Notes: generated from the letters alone by a model not told the origin. A stretch of DNA of 11,844 bases from an uncultured Clostridia bacterium (GCA_946056785.1 CAMGKS010000024.1:1-11844), one strand, 5' to 3'; numbered from the stretch's first letter, positions 1 through 6,434 are shown. Made by a program: numbers and translations.

Positions 1-737
1 TCGATTTTAAGATAAGCTCTGGCTCTTGACAATTCCGACGCTGAAAAATCGGAAGCTATGATTTTTTCTCCTACAAGATTTGCTATCATATCAAGCAAAT
101 CGCTGCAAAAACTGTAATTACGATAAGTATTGTTTGTCGCCGCAAGTTTTACTTTAACCGCTTTAACCCTGCTTACAAGATTTCCGATTTTTCTTTCGTT
201 CTCTTCTTCGCAAATCTGGTCGTCCAATTCCTTTATGTCACGTTCAAGATGTTGCATATCCTCTTCGAGACGTTTTTCGTTTTTACGGTATTCAGCTTGA
301 ATTTCCTTTAACTCGGTAAGTTTGGCTTCGAGATTTCGTCTCGCTCTGGAATCGTTTTTCTTTTTAATATCCTCGCAAGCGATTTCCGAATCTACCTCGC
401 CGCCTAAAACTGCCGACCACTTGTCAATGGTATAATCTAAATCTTCGACGCTGGTTTCGAGACGACCGCTTAAATTAGATTTAAACTGAACTTTTACGTC
501 TTCGATTTGTTCCAACGCAATGTTATAAAAGCTTTCGATATTCTCTTCGCCCGTTCCGACTACTTCTTCAAAGTTTTTAAGAAGACGGACAAGCTTGTCG
601 CGTACCGCTTTTATCGTATCCGCATTAAGGTCGGCATTGTATCTCTTTTTATCAACGTCAAAAACCAACCCTTGCAATTTTTTTGCCACCTGGTCTCTCA
701 ACGAATTGTTTGCTTTTACTGACGGTCTGTATTTCAT
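1..737 (-). CDS. Coiled-coil protein of unknown function, C-terminus outside window
   Basis: I do not recognise this family. From the ATG at 737 the frame is open to the window edge, giving 245 residues with no stop, so the gene is cut at its 3' end. The start is supported by a strong AGGAAGGGGG ribosome binding site at 747-756, within the 19-nt gap after the SPFH-like gene. The visible protein is hydrophilic, with no signal peptide or membrane segment. It looks mostly helical: an N-terminal part (about 1-125) and a highly charged Glu/Lys/Arg-rich stretch at about 128-185 that reads as a coiled coil (for example LEAKLTELKEIQAEYRKNEK). It is the third gene of a likely XRE/SPFH/coiled-coil operon. 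A scaffold or PspA-like partner of the SPFH protein is possible, but this is inference from context only. Confidence 0.8.
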   Translation of the reverse strand, partial: MKYRPSVKANNSLRDQVAKKLQGLVFDVDKKRYNADLNADTIKAVRDKLVRLLKNFEEVVGTGEENIESFYNIALEQIEDVKVQFKSNLSGRLETSVEDLDYTIDKWSAVLGGEVDSEIACEDIKKKNDSRARRNLEAKLTELKEIQAEYRKNEKRLEEDMQHLERDIKELDDQICEEENERKIGNLVSRVKAVKVKLAATNNTYRNYSFCSDLLDMIANLVGEKIIASDFSASELSRARAYLKI

Positions 738-756
738 TTAAATTGTCCCCCTTCCT

Positions 757-1410
757 TTATCCGATAGCATTTTTAATTTTTATTAAATCCTCTTCCGGAA
801 TAAAAATTTTCGCAGTCAGAGAATTAACCGTAATGCCTAAATCTTTTATCAAATTTTCCGCATTGACTTTGTTTACTATTTCGTCACGCATTTCTTCGGT
901 TTTTGAAGTCATCTCAAACACCGAAACGTCCGTGTCGGCAAATATGCTGCTCAATGCGTCCGCCGCTGTCATTTGAAGCGATGATAAAATTCTTTTCTTA
1001 ATGTCGTCGATGCTTATTGAAGTTCCAAACTTAAAGCTGTTTATAAACGCTCTGTCGTTTACGACTTCAAAAACGCATTCGCCGTTTACACCGACTCTGT
1101 ATGACTGTTTAAGTTTATCGTTTTTCACCTGTACGTCGCCGACGCCCCACAATATTCTCGGAAAAAGAGTATTTACAAAAGCCACGCGAACTTGTTTTTT
1201 CAAATACGACTTTTCTTTTGCCAACAACTCAAACACCTTGTTTTTTGCAGTGTTTTTTGCTATGAGTTCAAGTTTTTCATCGATATAAATATAGGCTTTA
1301 TATTGTCTCGGCACGGTAAGATAAACGTCTTTCGTTAATTCAACCGATTCTGAAAACTGAACAATTAGATTTTCATCGATAATAGGTTCTAAAATAATTT
1401 TCTTAGCCAT
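757..1410 (-). CDS. SPFH (stomatin/prohibitin)-like domain protein
   Basis: A 217-residue protein that resembles the SPFH-domain proteins of the YdjI / 'virion core' type; recognition is by eye and moderate. Supporting stretches are LWGVGDVQVKNDKL (about 87-100), followed by YRVGVNGECVFEV and a predicted helix-rich part. Near the C-terminus, residues 186-210 (NLIKDLGITVNSLTAKIFIPEED within that span) match the usual SPFH pattern in which a 'GI.V' strand precedes an 'I.IPEE' end. There is no hydrophobic anchor or signal peptide, so it would be cytosolic or peripheral at the membrane. SPFH proteins generally form oligomeric scaffolds at membranes. The gene starts 2 nt after the regulator's stop codon, and its AAGGAG site lies within the last codons of that gene, so the two are very likely co-translated. 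Its exact role is unknown. Confidence 0.8.
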   Translation of the reverse strand: MAKKIILEPIIDENLIVQFSESVELTKDVYLTVPRQYKAYIYIDEKLELIAKNTAKNKVFELLAKEKSYLKKQVRVAFVNTLFPRILWGVGDVQVKNDKLKQSYRVGVNGECVFEVVNDRAFINSFKFGTSISIDDIKKRILSSLQMTAADALSSIFADTDVSVFEMTSKTEEMRDEIVNKVNAENLIKDLGITVNSLTAKIFIPEEDLIKIKNAIG

Positions 1411-1412
1411 AA

Positions 1413-1772
1413 TTACTCCTTATTTTCATTAAGCTTAATAACCTGACAAATGCGTTCGATCGTTTCATCGTCAAGGCCTTCTTTTGCTACCGCATAGATA
1501 ACGCTCTTTCTGCTTTCGTCAAGCGAAGCCAAATCAAGTTTCATATTTTCAAGTGACATAGCAAGAGCTTTCGACATTTTCTCTTCGTCTTCGGCAGACA
1601 ACTTATAATTGGCTCTTAATGCGTCGCATAAATTATCCGGCACGTTACGTTTTCCGTTTTCGATTGCAGAAAGATATGATGCGGATATACCCAATTTCTC
1701 CGACATATCTTTTGCACTGTCGCCACAATTTATGCGGATAATTCTAAGAATTTTACCAAATTCCGTTATCAT
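1413..1772 (-). CDS. Small XRE-family helix-turn-helix regulator
   Basis: A 119-residue DNA-binding protein of the Cro/CI (XRE) type. The helix-turn-helix spans about residues 5-45: FGKILRIIRINCGDSAKDM leads into SEKLGISASYLSAIENGKRN, with the typical 'S..YLSAIENGKR' recognition helix. The C-terminal half (about 60-115) is helical and probably mediates dimerisation. This architecture is common in repressors of phages, toxin-antitoxin loci and small stress operons. The start at 1772 has an AAAGGAG site about 6 nt upstream. It is the first gene of the left-end unit, and a perfect inverted repeat overlaps its -10 box, so autorepression with control of the SPFH and coiled-coil genes is likely. 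No ImmA/IrrE-type peptidase or toxin is visible next to it. Confidence 0.88.
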   Translation of the reverse strand: MITEFGKILRIIRINCGDSAKDMSEKLGISASYLSAIENGKRNVPDNLCDALRANYKLSAEDEEKMSKALAMSLENMKLDLASLDESRKSVIYAVAKEGLDDETIERICQVIKLNENKE

Positions 1773-1792
1773 ATTATTCTCCTTTGATTTAT

Positions 1793-1820
1793 ATTACTGT
1801 AATTATATCACCATAATTAC
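1793..1820. promoter_or_regulatory. Probable operator for the XRE regulator
   Basis: A perfect inverted repeat GTAATTAT-N6-ATAATTAC occupies 1799-1820 and covers the whole -10 box and part of the spacer. A second, shorter one, ATTAC-T-GTAAT (1793-1803), shares its inner arm, making three ATTAC/GTAAT half-sites. The position is that of a classical repressor site, and the regulator is the first gene downstream. Binding by this protein is inferred. Confidence 0.55.
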
Positions 1821-1830
1821 CCTTCGTCAA
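1802..1830 (-). promoter_or_regulatory. Sigma-70-type promoter of the XRE/SPFH operon
   Basis: On the minus strand a -35 box TTGACG (1830-1825) and a perfect -10 box TATAAT (1807-1802) are separated by exactly 17 nt. Transcription would start near 1795, giving a leader of about 23 nt before the regulator's ATG. AT-rich sequence with A-tracts lies upstream of the -35 box. Confidence 0.8.
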
Positions 1831-1907
1831 TAGATGTAACAAAAATTTACAAACATTTTTTACATATTTTGTGAACATTTTTTGCACCAACTTATAAAAT
1901 TCGATAT

Positions 1908-1936
1908 AAAAAAGCCATAGCGTATTGCTATGGCTT
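1908..1936 (-). terminator. Intrinsic terminator after pnp
   Basis: On the minus strand a 10-bp perfect stem AAGCCATAGC / GCTATGGCTT with a 5-nt loop (AATAC) runs into a T6 tract at 1913-1908. It lies about 115 nt beyond the pnp stop codon and just ahead of the XRE promoter region, so it separates the two transcription units. Confidence 0.85.
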
Positions 1937-2051
1937 AATTAATCACGTAACTGTGTAAAGTCGTTACAAACCTTTTTCACTTCTTGCTTATTTTACTATA
2001 AGCTCTTTCCGTTTTTTATAACAGTTTGTAAAACGTATAAACGCATTCAGA

Positions 2052-4169
2052 TTAATTGTTTTTTACCAAAACTTTTTGGAGTTTAAGGTCTACTCTGTTC
2101 TTGTCGTCGATCTTGATAATCTTAACCGCAACAACGTCTCCAACGTTTACAACGTCGGTTACCTTTTCGACTCTTTCTTTGGAAAGCTTGGAGATATGAA
2201 TCATACCGTCTTTTCCAGGAGCAAGATTTACCGAAGCGCCGAATTGACCTTTTTCGTTTTCCATAATTTTGACGACTTTGCCTTCAAATTCATCACCGAC
2301 TTCAAAATCACGGACGATATTTTCAATAATGCTCTTGGCTTGTTCGATAGAAGCGGAATCGCTGGACGCGATAAAGATTTTTCCTTCGTCGCTTATATCG
2401 ATTTTAACACCCGTTTCATCGATTATCTTATTGATTGTCTTTCCGCCGCTTCCGATAACGTCTTTAATTTTGTCAGGATCGATATTAAATGAAATTATCT
2501 TTGGAGCGTATTTACTAAGCTCGGCTCTCGGAGCTTTGATAACTTCCGCCATTTTGCCGAGAATGAAAAGTCTGCCTTGTCTTGCCTGTTCGAGAGCTTT
2601 CGTAAGAATCGCTTCGTCAATTCCTTTAATTTTGATATCCATCTGAATTGCAGTGATACCTTCGCTTGTACCGGCAACTTTAAAGTCCATATCGCCAAGG
2701 AAATCTTCAAGACCTTGAATATCGCTCAATACCGCAACTTTGTTTTCCGCTTCATTCTTAATAAGACCCATTGCAATACCTGCTACAGGAGCTTTAATCG
2801 GTACGCCTGCGTCCATAAGAGCAAGAGTGCTGCCGCAAACCGAAGCTTGCGACGTTGAACCGTTAGACGATAAAATATCCGAAACGGTTCTGATTGCATA
2901 CGGAAATTCCTCTTCGCTCGGCAAAACCGGTTCTAAGCTGCGTTCTGCAAGAGCGCCGTGTCCGATTTCACGACGACCAGGCGTTTTAAGAGGTTTTGCT
3001 TCACCGGTTGAATATCCCGGCATATTATACTGATGCATATATCTCTTATAACAATCGTCGTCCAATCCTTCGAGCTTTTGGACTTCGCTGATTGTTCCTA
3101 ACGTACAGGTTGTCATTGCCTGAGTCTGTCCTCTTGTAAATACGGCACTGCCGTGAACTCTAGGAAGCATACCGACTTCGCACCATATAGGACGAATTTC
3201 AGTAAGTTTTCTTCCGTCAGGACGAACGCCGTCGTTCAAAATCTTTGCACGGACTTTTTCTTTCTTCAAGTAATACAAAGAATCGAGAATAAACTTCTTT
3301 TTCTTTTCAACGTCGTTCCATTCGTCTGCGAAGTGTTCGAGTACGTCGCTGTTTAAAGCTTCTTCTCTTGCTTCTCTTTCATATCTGTCAAAAGCTTCGA
3401 GAACGTAATCCATCTTTTCGCTTGCATAAGCTCTGACAGCCGTGTCGATTTCTTCCGGAATCTTTTCAAGTTCGATATTAGCCTTAGGCTTTCCGATTTC
3501 TTTCTGAATAGATTCGATAAATGCAACGATTTTTTTGATTTCTTCGTGTCCGAACATAATCGCTCCGAGCATTTCTTGTTCGGTGATTACGCTTGCACCC
3601 GCTTCAACCATCATAATTGCGTCTTTCGTTCCGGCAAGGGCAAGATTGAGTCTTGACTTTTCACGCTGTTCGCAGTCAGGGTTGATAACGTATTTGCCGT
3701 CTACCATACCTACCATAACAGAACCGGTAGGGCCTGCAAAAGGTATATCGGAAATTGAAAGCGCAATGGACGAACCGACCATGCCCCATACTTCAGGCGG
3801 ATTGTTTGTATCCACGCTGAGAACGGTTGCGATTACCGTAACGTCGTTATAAAATCCCTTTGGAAAAAGCGGACGAAGCGGACGGTCGATAAGTCTTGAC
3901 GTAAGAATTGCTTTATCGGAAGGTCTGCCCTCTCTCTTTTTGAATCCGCCCGGAATTTTGCCGACGGCATACATTTTTTCTTCAAAATCTACGCCGAGCG
4001 GGAAATAGTCCATTCCTTCTCTCGGAGCTTTCGCCATTGTAGCGTTTACCATAACTGCCGTATCGCCGCAACGAACGATACAAGAACCGTTTGCTTGTGA
4101 ACAATAAGCTCCGGTCTCTACAATAACTTCTTTCCCGCCTATTGTTGTTTTGAAAATTTTCTTTTCCAT
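2052..4169 (-). CDS. pnp: Polyribonucleotide nucleotidyltransferase (PNPase)
   Basis: A complete 705-residue PNPase, which degrades RNA 3' to 5' by phosphorolysis, releasing nucleoside diphosphates, and takes part in mRNA turnover in the cytoplasm. The first RNase PH-like domain (about 12-145) contains GGFKKREGRPSDKAILTSRL. An all-helical linker follows. The second RNase PH domain (about 315-545) carries GRREIGHGALAERSL, the SNGSTSQASVCG phosphate-binding segment and LEDFLGDMDFKVAGT, where D489, D495 and K497 correspond to the metal-binding and catalytic residues of the E. coli enzyme. A KH domain with GSGG at 573-576 and an S1 RNA-binding domain (about 625-697) end the protein. The length is normal. 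The start has an AAAGGAG site 7 nt upstream. It follows rpsO, the usual bacterial order, with a terminator between them. Confidence 0.98.
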   Translation of the reverse strand: MEKKIFKTTIGGKEVIVETGAYCSQANGSCIVRCGDTAVMVNATMAKAPREGMDYFPLGVDFEEKMYAVGKIPGGFKKREGRPSDKAILTSRLIDRPLRPLFPKGFYNDVTVIATVLSVDTNNPPEVWGMVGSSIALSISDIPFAGPTGSVMVGMVDGKYVINPDCEQREKSRLNLALAGTKDAIMMVEAGASVITEQEMLGAIMFGHEEIKKIVAFIESIQKEIGKPKANIELEKIPEEIDTAVRAYASEKMDYVLEAFDRYEREAREEALNSDVLEHFADEWNDVEKKKKFILDSLYYLKKEKVRAKILNDGVRPDGRKLTEIRPIWCEVGMLPRVHGSAVFTRGQTQAMTTCTLGTISEVQKLEGLDDDCYKRYMHQYNMPGYSTGEAKPLKTPGRREIGHGALAERSLEPVLPSEEEFPYAIRTVSDILSSNGSTSQASVCGSTLALMDAGVPIKAPVAGIAMGLIKNEAENKVAVLSDIQGLEDFLGDMDFKVAGTSEGITAIQMDIKIKGIDEAILTKALEQARQGRLFILGKMAEVIKAPRAELSKYAPKIISFNIDPDKIKDVIGSGGKTINKIIDETGVKIDISDEGKIFIASSDSASIEQAKSIIENIVRDFEVGDEFEGKVVKIMENEKGQFGASVNLAPGKDGMIHISKLSKERVEKVTDVVNVGDVVAVKIIKIDDKNRVDLKLQKVLVKNN

Positions 4170-4183
4170 GTTTTCTCCTTTCT

Positions 4184-4202
4184 GGTTATTCTCATCATAA
4201 CC
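4184..4202 (-). promoter_or_regulatory. Small hairpin upstream of the pnp ribosome binding site
   Basis: On the minus strand GGTTAT (4202-4197) and ATAACC (4189-4184) form a 6-bp stem with a 7-nt loop, ending 3 to 4 nt before the AAAGGAG of pnp. PNPase of enterobacteria controls its own mRNA through a 5' stem, so a regulatory role is conceivable, but the stem is short and the role is inferred. Confidence 0.3.
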
Positions 4203-4241
4203 TATTTTTTATATACGTTTTCATATATATCGTATTTGCAC

Positions 4242-4266
4242 AAAAAAAGGGGCAATTATAGCCCCT
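4242..4266 (-). terminator. Intrinsic terminator between rpsO and pnp
   Basis: On the minus strand AGGGGC and GCCCCT pair around a 7-nt AT-rich loop and run straight into a T-tract of about 7. It begins 5 nt past the rpsO stop codon. Some read-through into pnp is expected, since no convincing separate pnp promoter is visible in the 70 nt that follow. Confidence 0.85.
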
Positions 4267-4270
4267 GTTT

Positions 4271-4534
4271 TTACTTTCTGAGTCCTAATTCGCTAATCAA
4301 AGCTCTGTATCTTTCGATATCAGTCTTTTTAAGGTACTCTAAAAGGTTTCTTCTTTGTCCAACCATCATAAGCAAACCTCTACGGCTGTGATGGTCTTTC
4401 TTGTGAACCTTTAAATGTTCGGTAAGCTCTGCAATACGCTCCGTAAGCAATGCGACCTGAACTTCCGGTGAACCCGTGTCGCCTTCTTTACGACCGAATT
4501 TTACGATGATTTCTTGTTTTCTTGCTTTATCCAT
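4271..4534 (-). CDS. rpsO: 30S ribosomal protein S15
   Basis: A complete 87-residue S15, a primary 16S rRNA-binding protein that organises the platform of the small subunit by binding a three-way junction in the central domain. The family signature is clear: GSPEVQVALLTERI (about 21-34), then LTEHLKVHKKDHHSRRGLL with the conserved HxxDHHSRRGL RNA-contact segment, then RRNLLEYLKKTDIERY and the C-terminal LISELGLRK. Length is normal for bacteria. An AGGAGGAG site lies 6 nt before the ATG. It has its own promoter and a leader of about 80 nt, and is followed by an intrinsic terminator and pnp. S15 represses its own translation in several bacteria, and the leader here contains a foldable segment. 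Confidence 0.98.
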   Translation of the reverse strand: MDKARKQEIIVKFGRKEGDTGSPEVQVALLTERIAELTEHLKVHKKDHHSRRGLLMMVGQRRNLLEYLKKTDIERYRALISELGLRK

Positions 4535-4564
4535 TTTTTACTCCTCCTGTGGATAATTAATTCG

Positions 4565-4607
4565 CTTCAATCAATGTATAGCCTCGGAGATTGGCTAAAC
4601 TTTGAAA
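4565..4607 (-). promoter_or_regulatory. Foldable rpsO leader, candidate S15 autoregulatory site
   Basis: In the predicted 5' leader, minus-strand TAGCC (4597-4593) pairs with GGCTA (4583-4579) around a 9-nt loop. An outer helix TTTCAA (4607-4602) with TTGAAG (4570-4565) encloses it, allowing one G-U pair. It ends about 20 nt before the AGGAGGAG site. Several bacteria use rpsO leader structures bound by S15; whether this one is used that way is inferred. Confidence 0.35.
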
Positions 4608-4619
4608 GAGTACTGTAAG

Positions 4620-4648
4620 ATTTTAACATACAATAAAAAAATTGTAAA
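4620..4648 (-). promoter_or_regulatory. Promoter of rpsO
   Basis: On the minus strand -35 TTTACA (4648-4643) and -10 TAAAAT (4625-4620), each one base off consensus, are separated by exactly 17 nt. Transcription would begin near 4613, about 80 nt before the rpsO start codon. Confidence 0.65.
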
Positions 4649-4668
4649 CTGATTGACGACTCAATTTT

Positions 4669-4704
4669 TAAATTTGCAAATTTATTTTAGCCTTAAAATT
4701 TGCA
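4669..4704. repeat. Palindromic AAATTTGCA cluster
   Basis: TAAATTTGCAAATTTA (4669-4684) is a perfect 16-bp palindrome. A further AAATTTGCA (4696-4704) pairs with TGCAAATTT (4675-4683) across a 12-nt spacer. It lies just upstream of the rpsO promoter. It may be a protein-binding site, a hairpin in the preceding transcript, or AT-rich coincidence. Confidence 0.4.
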
Positions 4705-4721
4705 CTCGTTAAAAGCCGTTG

Positions 4722-4759
4722 AAATTAAAGAACGCAGCTTGATTTATCTACTCAAAACC
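4722..4759. repeat. Intergenic direct repeat, copy 1
   Basis: This 38-nt copy shares the blocks AAATTAA, GAACGCAGCTTG and TATCTACTCAAAACC, in the same order and orientation, with the copy at 4786-4819. It differs by small insertions (an extra A and an extra ATT). ACTCGT occurs a short way before both copies, so the true unit may be larger. Confidence 0.75.
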
Positions 4760-4785
4760 TTTGAAAGCCGCATATCGGACTCGTA

Positions 4786-4819
4786 AAATTAAGAACGCAG
4801 CTTGTATCTACTCAAAACC
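4786..4819. repeat. Intergenic direct repeat, copy 2
   Basis: This 34-nt copy is offset from copy 1 by about 60-64 nt. The shared blocks are AAATTAA, GAACGCAGCTTG and TATCTACTCAAAACC. No open reading frame crosses either copy. Only two copies are present in the window, so it is not a CRISPR array. Confidence 0.75.
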
Positions 4820-4887
4820 GCCGTTATGCCCGCAAATTTTTTCGGCTGCTTTTAATTGTTTCCAAAGAAAGCAAAAAAATTCAAACG

Positions 4888-4907
4888 AAAAAAGCAGAAT
4901 TTTCAGC
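4888..4907 (-). terminator. Weak terminator-like hairpin after the hemZ-like gene
   Basis: On the minus strand GCTGA and TCTGC form a short stem with one T-T mismatch and a small AT loop, followed by T6 (4893-4888). It begins about 33 nt past the stop codon. The position and T-tract fit a terminator, but the stem is poor. Confidence 0.3.
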
Positions 4908-4939
4908 ACGTAAAATTTTTAATGCGGTTTTCTTTATGA

Positions 4940-6349
4940 TTATTTTTTTTCGCTCCAAAACGATAACTGACCGTTCAACATTTCGTCAAATCTCGTTACG
5001 TAATCGGACGGTTCTTTGCAATTTGCCTGACGTTCGATTAAATTCTTTGCTTTGGTAAACTTTTTCGAAATAGCTCCCGCACCGGCAGCCATTATCGACG
5101 TATCTTCTTCCATTATATCAACGTTATATATACAAAACTTTTTTGGTTTGGAATATCCAACGTTTTCAAGATTTCCGGAGGTATATTTTTGTCTGTACAT
5201 ATAATACGGCATATAACCTTTTGCCGTAAGTTTGAAATATGCATAATCGACCATCTGAGCAGCTACCGACATATCCGTTTTTTCATAGCCTTCCGTCTTT
5301 AATTTTGAGCCGTTTTTTAGATATAACGTATGAACGGTTATGTTTTCGGGATTCATTTCGATTGCCTTATCGACGCTGTTTTTAAAATCGTCGAACGTCT
5401 CGCCCGGAAGCATTGCAATCAAGTCCATATTTACGTCGAATTTCTTTTTGACAAGATTATACGCATTGTAAACGTCCTCAACCGTATGGGCTCTTCCGAT
5501 GACGTCCAACGTTTTTTGGTTGAAAGTCTGCGGATTGACAGACACTCTTGTTACCCCCGCCCTTTTCATCACCTTTACGACTTCCTTGGTTATGGTGTCG
5601 GGTCTGCCCGCTTCGACGGTAAACTCTTTCTGCTTAAATCGCAGCAACGATAAAATTTCTTTCAGCTCTTTTGCTTTAAGCGACGTCGGAGTACCACCGC
5701 CCACGTATACCGCTCGGACAATAAGTCTTTTGTCCTTTATGATTTTTTTAATTTGTAAAATCTCTTTTTTTAAGCAATCGATATACGGACGAACGACTTC
5801 CCTTTGTTTGGAAAGAGGTCTTGAAATAAAACTGCAATAGGCACAACGGGACGGACAAAATGGAACGTTGACAAACACGTCGATTTCGCTGTCGGGATTC
5901 GTATTTCGTATGAACCTTTGATTTTGAACAACGCTTTCAATAAGATGAACCTTTTCTCCGTAAACTGAAAATTCTTTAAGAAAAATCTCCTTTGCGTCTA
6001 CGCCAAGCTCTAAGAAATATTTTGTAGGTCGAATTCCCGTTAAACAACCGTACGGCAGACTGGAATTGGATAAAAAGCAAAGCGTTCGATAAAGAGCGAC
6101 CTTTAAGTGCCGCTTAACCTGCCTTTTATATTCCATATCGTTTTTTGCGTCGAGTTGAAAAGTATAAACCTTTTTAAATTTATCAAAAATATCGCTCGTC
6201 AAAACCACTTTCAATTCATCATTATCAACGTTTGCGTCCAGATTTAAAAAGTTGTCGTCGCCCTCCGCAACGTGCGGATAAAACGCTCGGAACAATTCTC
6301 TCAAATCGCTGTCAAAGTTCGGTTGGTTGTGTGAAAAGTGAAGTTTCAT
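4940..6349 (-). CDS. hemZ: HemZ-like radical SAM protein (coproporphyrinogen dehydrogenase family)
   Basis: A 469-residue radical SAM enzyme of the HemZ branch of the HemN family. Proteins of this branch are annotated as oxygen-independent coproporphyrinogen III dehydrogenase, which oxidatively decarboxylates coproporphyrinogen III; the actual reaction is uncertain in organisms lacking a haem pathway. The N-terminal 150 residues are a HemZ-type extension containing LTGIRPTKY. The radical SAM core follows, with PFCPSRCAYCSF placing the [4Fe-4S] cysteines at C165, C169 and C172, then GGGTP (217-221), EAGRPDT (246-252) and MDLIAMLPGET. The late motif PYYMYRQK...GNLENVGYS (381-400) is typical of HemZ. 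The start has a GGAGATAAG site directly upstream. In Clostridia it commonly sits after rel and an MBL hydrolase, as here, but it has its own promoter and a 349-nt gap in front. Confidence 0.9.
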   Translation of the reverse strand: MKLHFSHNQPNFDSDLRELFRAFYPHVAEGDDNFLNLDANVDNDELKVVLTSDIFDKFKKVYTFQLDAKNDMEYKRQVKRHLKVALYRTLCFLSNSSLPYGCLTGIRPTKYFLELGVDAKEIFLKEFSVYGEKVHLIESVVQNQRFIRNTNPDSEIDVFVNVPFCPSRCAYCSFISRPLSKQREVVRPYIDCLKKEILQIKKIIKDKRLIVRAVYVGGGTPTSLKAKELKEILSLLRFKQKEFTVEAGRPDTITKEVVKVMKRAGVTRVSVNPQTFNQKTLDVIGRAHTVEDVYNAYNLVKKKFDVNMDLIAMLPGETFDDFKNSVDKAIEMNPENITVHTLYLKNGSKLKTEGYEKTDMSVAAQMVDYAYFKLTAKGYMPYYMYRQKYTSGNLENVGYSKPKKFCIYNVDIMEEDTSIMAAGAGAISKKFTKAKNLIERQANCKEPSDYVTRFDEMLNGQLSFWSEKK

Positions 6350-6405
6350 CTTATCTCCGAGTTCAAATTGCTTAAACGAGTTTAAAAGCTTTTTTACGTA
6401 GAATC

Positions 6406-6434
6406 ATTATATAGTATTTTTCTTCATAAATCAA
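6406..6434 (-). promoter_or_regulatory. Promoter of the hemZ-like gene
   Basis: On the minus strand -35 TTGATT (6434-6429) and a perfect -10 TATAAT (6411-6406) are separated by exactly 17 nt. Transcription would begin near 6399, about 50 nt before the start codon. The leader contains a possible GCTT..AAAC / GTTTAAGC hairpin just before the ribosome binding site. Confidence 0.7.

Larger units (their letters stand above)
4535..4939. other. 405-nt gap between hemZ-like gene and rpsO
   Basis: No protein-coding or tRNA-like sequence is visible. From right to left the gap holds a weak terminator-like hairpin after the hemZ-like gene, two imperfect direct repeats (4722-4759 and 4786-4819), a palindromic AAATTTGCA cluster (4669-4704), and the rpsO promoter and leader. 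These are listed separately. Confidence 0.7.

Noticed and set aside
507..1288. Plus-strand frames opposite the SPFH-like and coiled-coil genes
   Set aside because: The minus-strand genes have strong ribosome binding sites, operon spacing and a promoter; the plus-strand frames have none of these.
1947..1967. GTAAC / GTTAC hairpin in the pnp 3' region
   Set aside because: A 5-bp stem with an 11-nt loop and no T-tract is too weak to report beside the strong terminator that follows.
2076..3852. Several plus-strand open frames opposite pnp
   Set aside because: All are antisense to conserved PNPase domains, overlap one another and have no family resemblance or ribosome binding site.
4203..4241. 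A separate promoter for pnp
   Set aside because: TATA-like stretches are present, but no -35 box lies at an acceptable spacing, so expression by read-through from rpsO is at least as likely.
4722..4819. CRISPR array
   Set aside because: Only two imperfect copies with internal indels are present, there is no regular series of spacers, and no cas genes are in the window.
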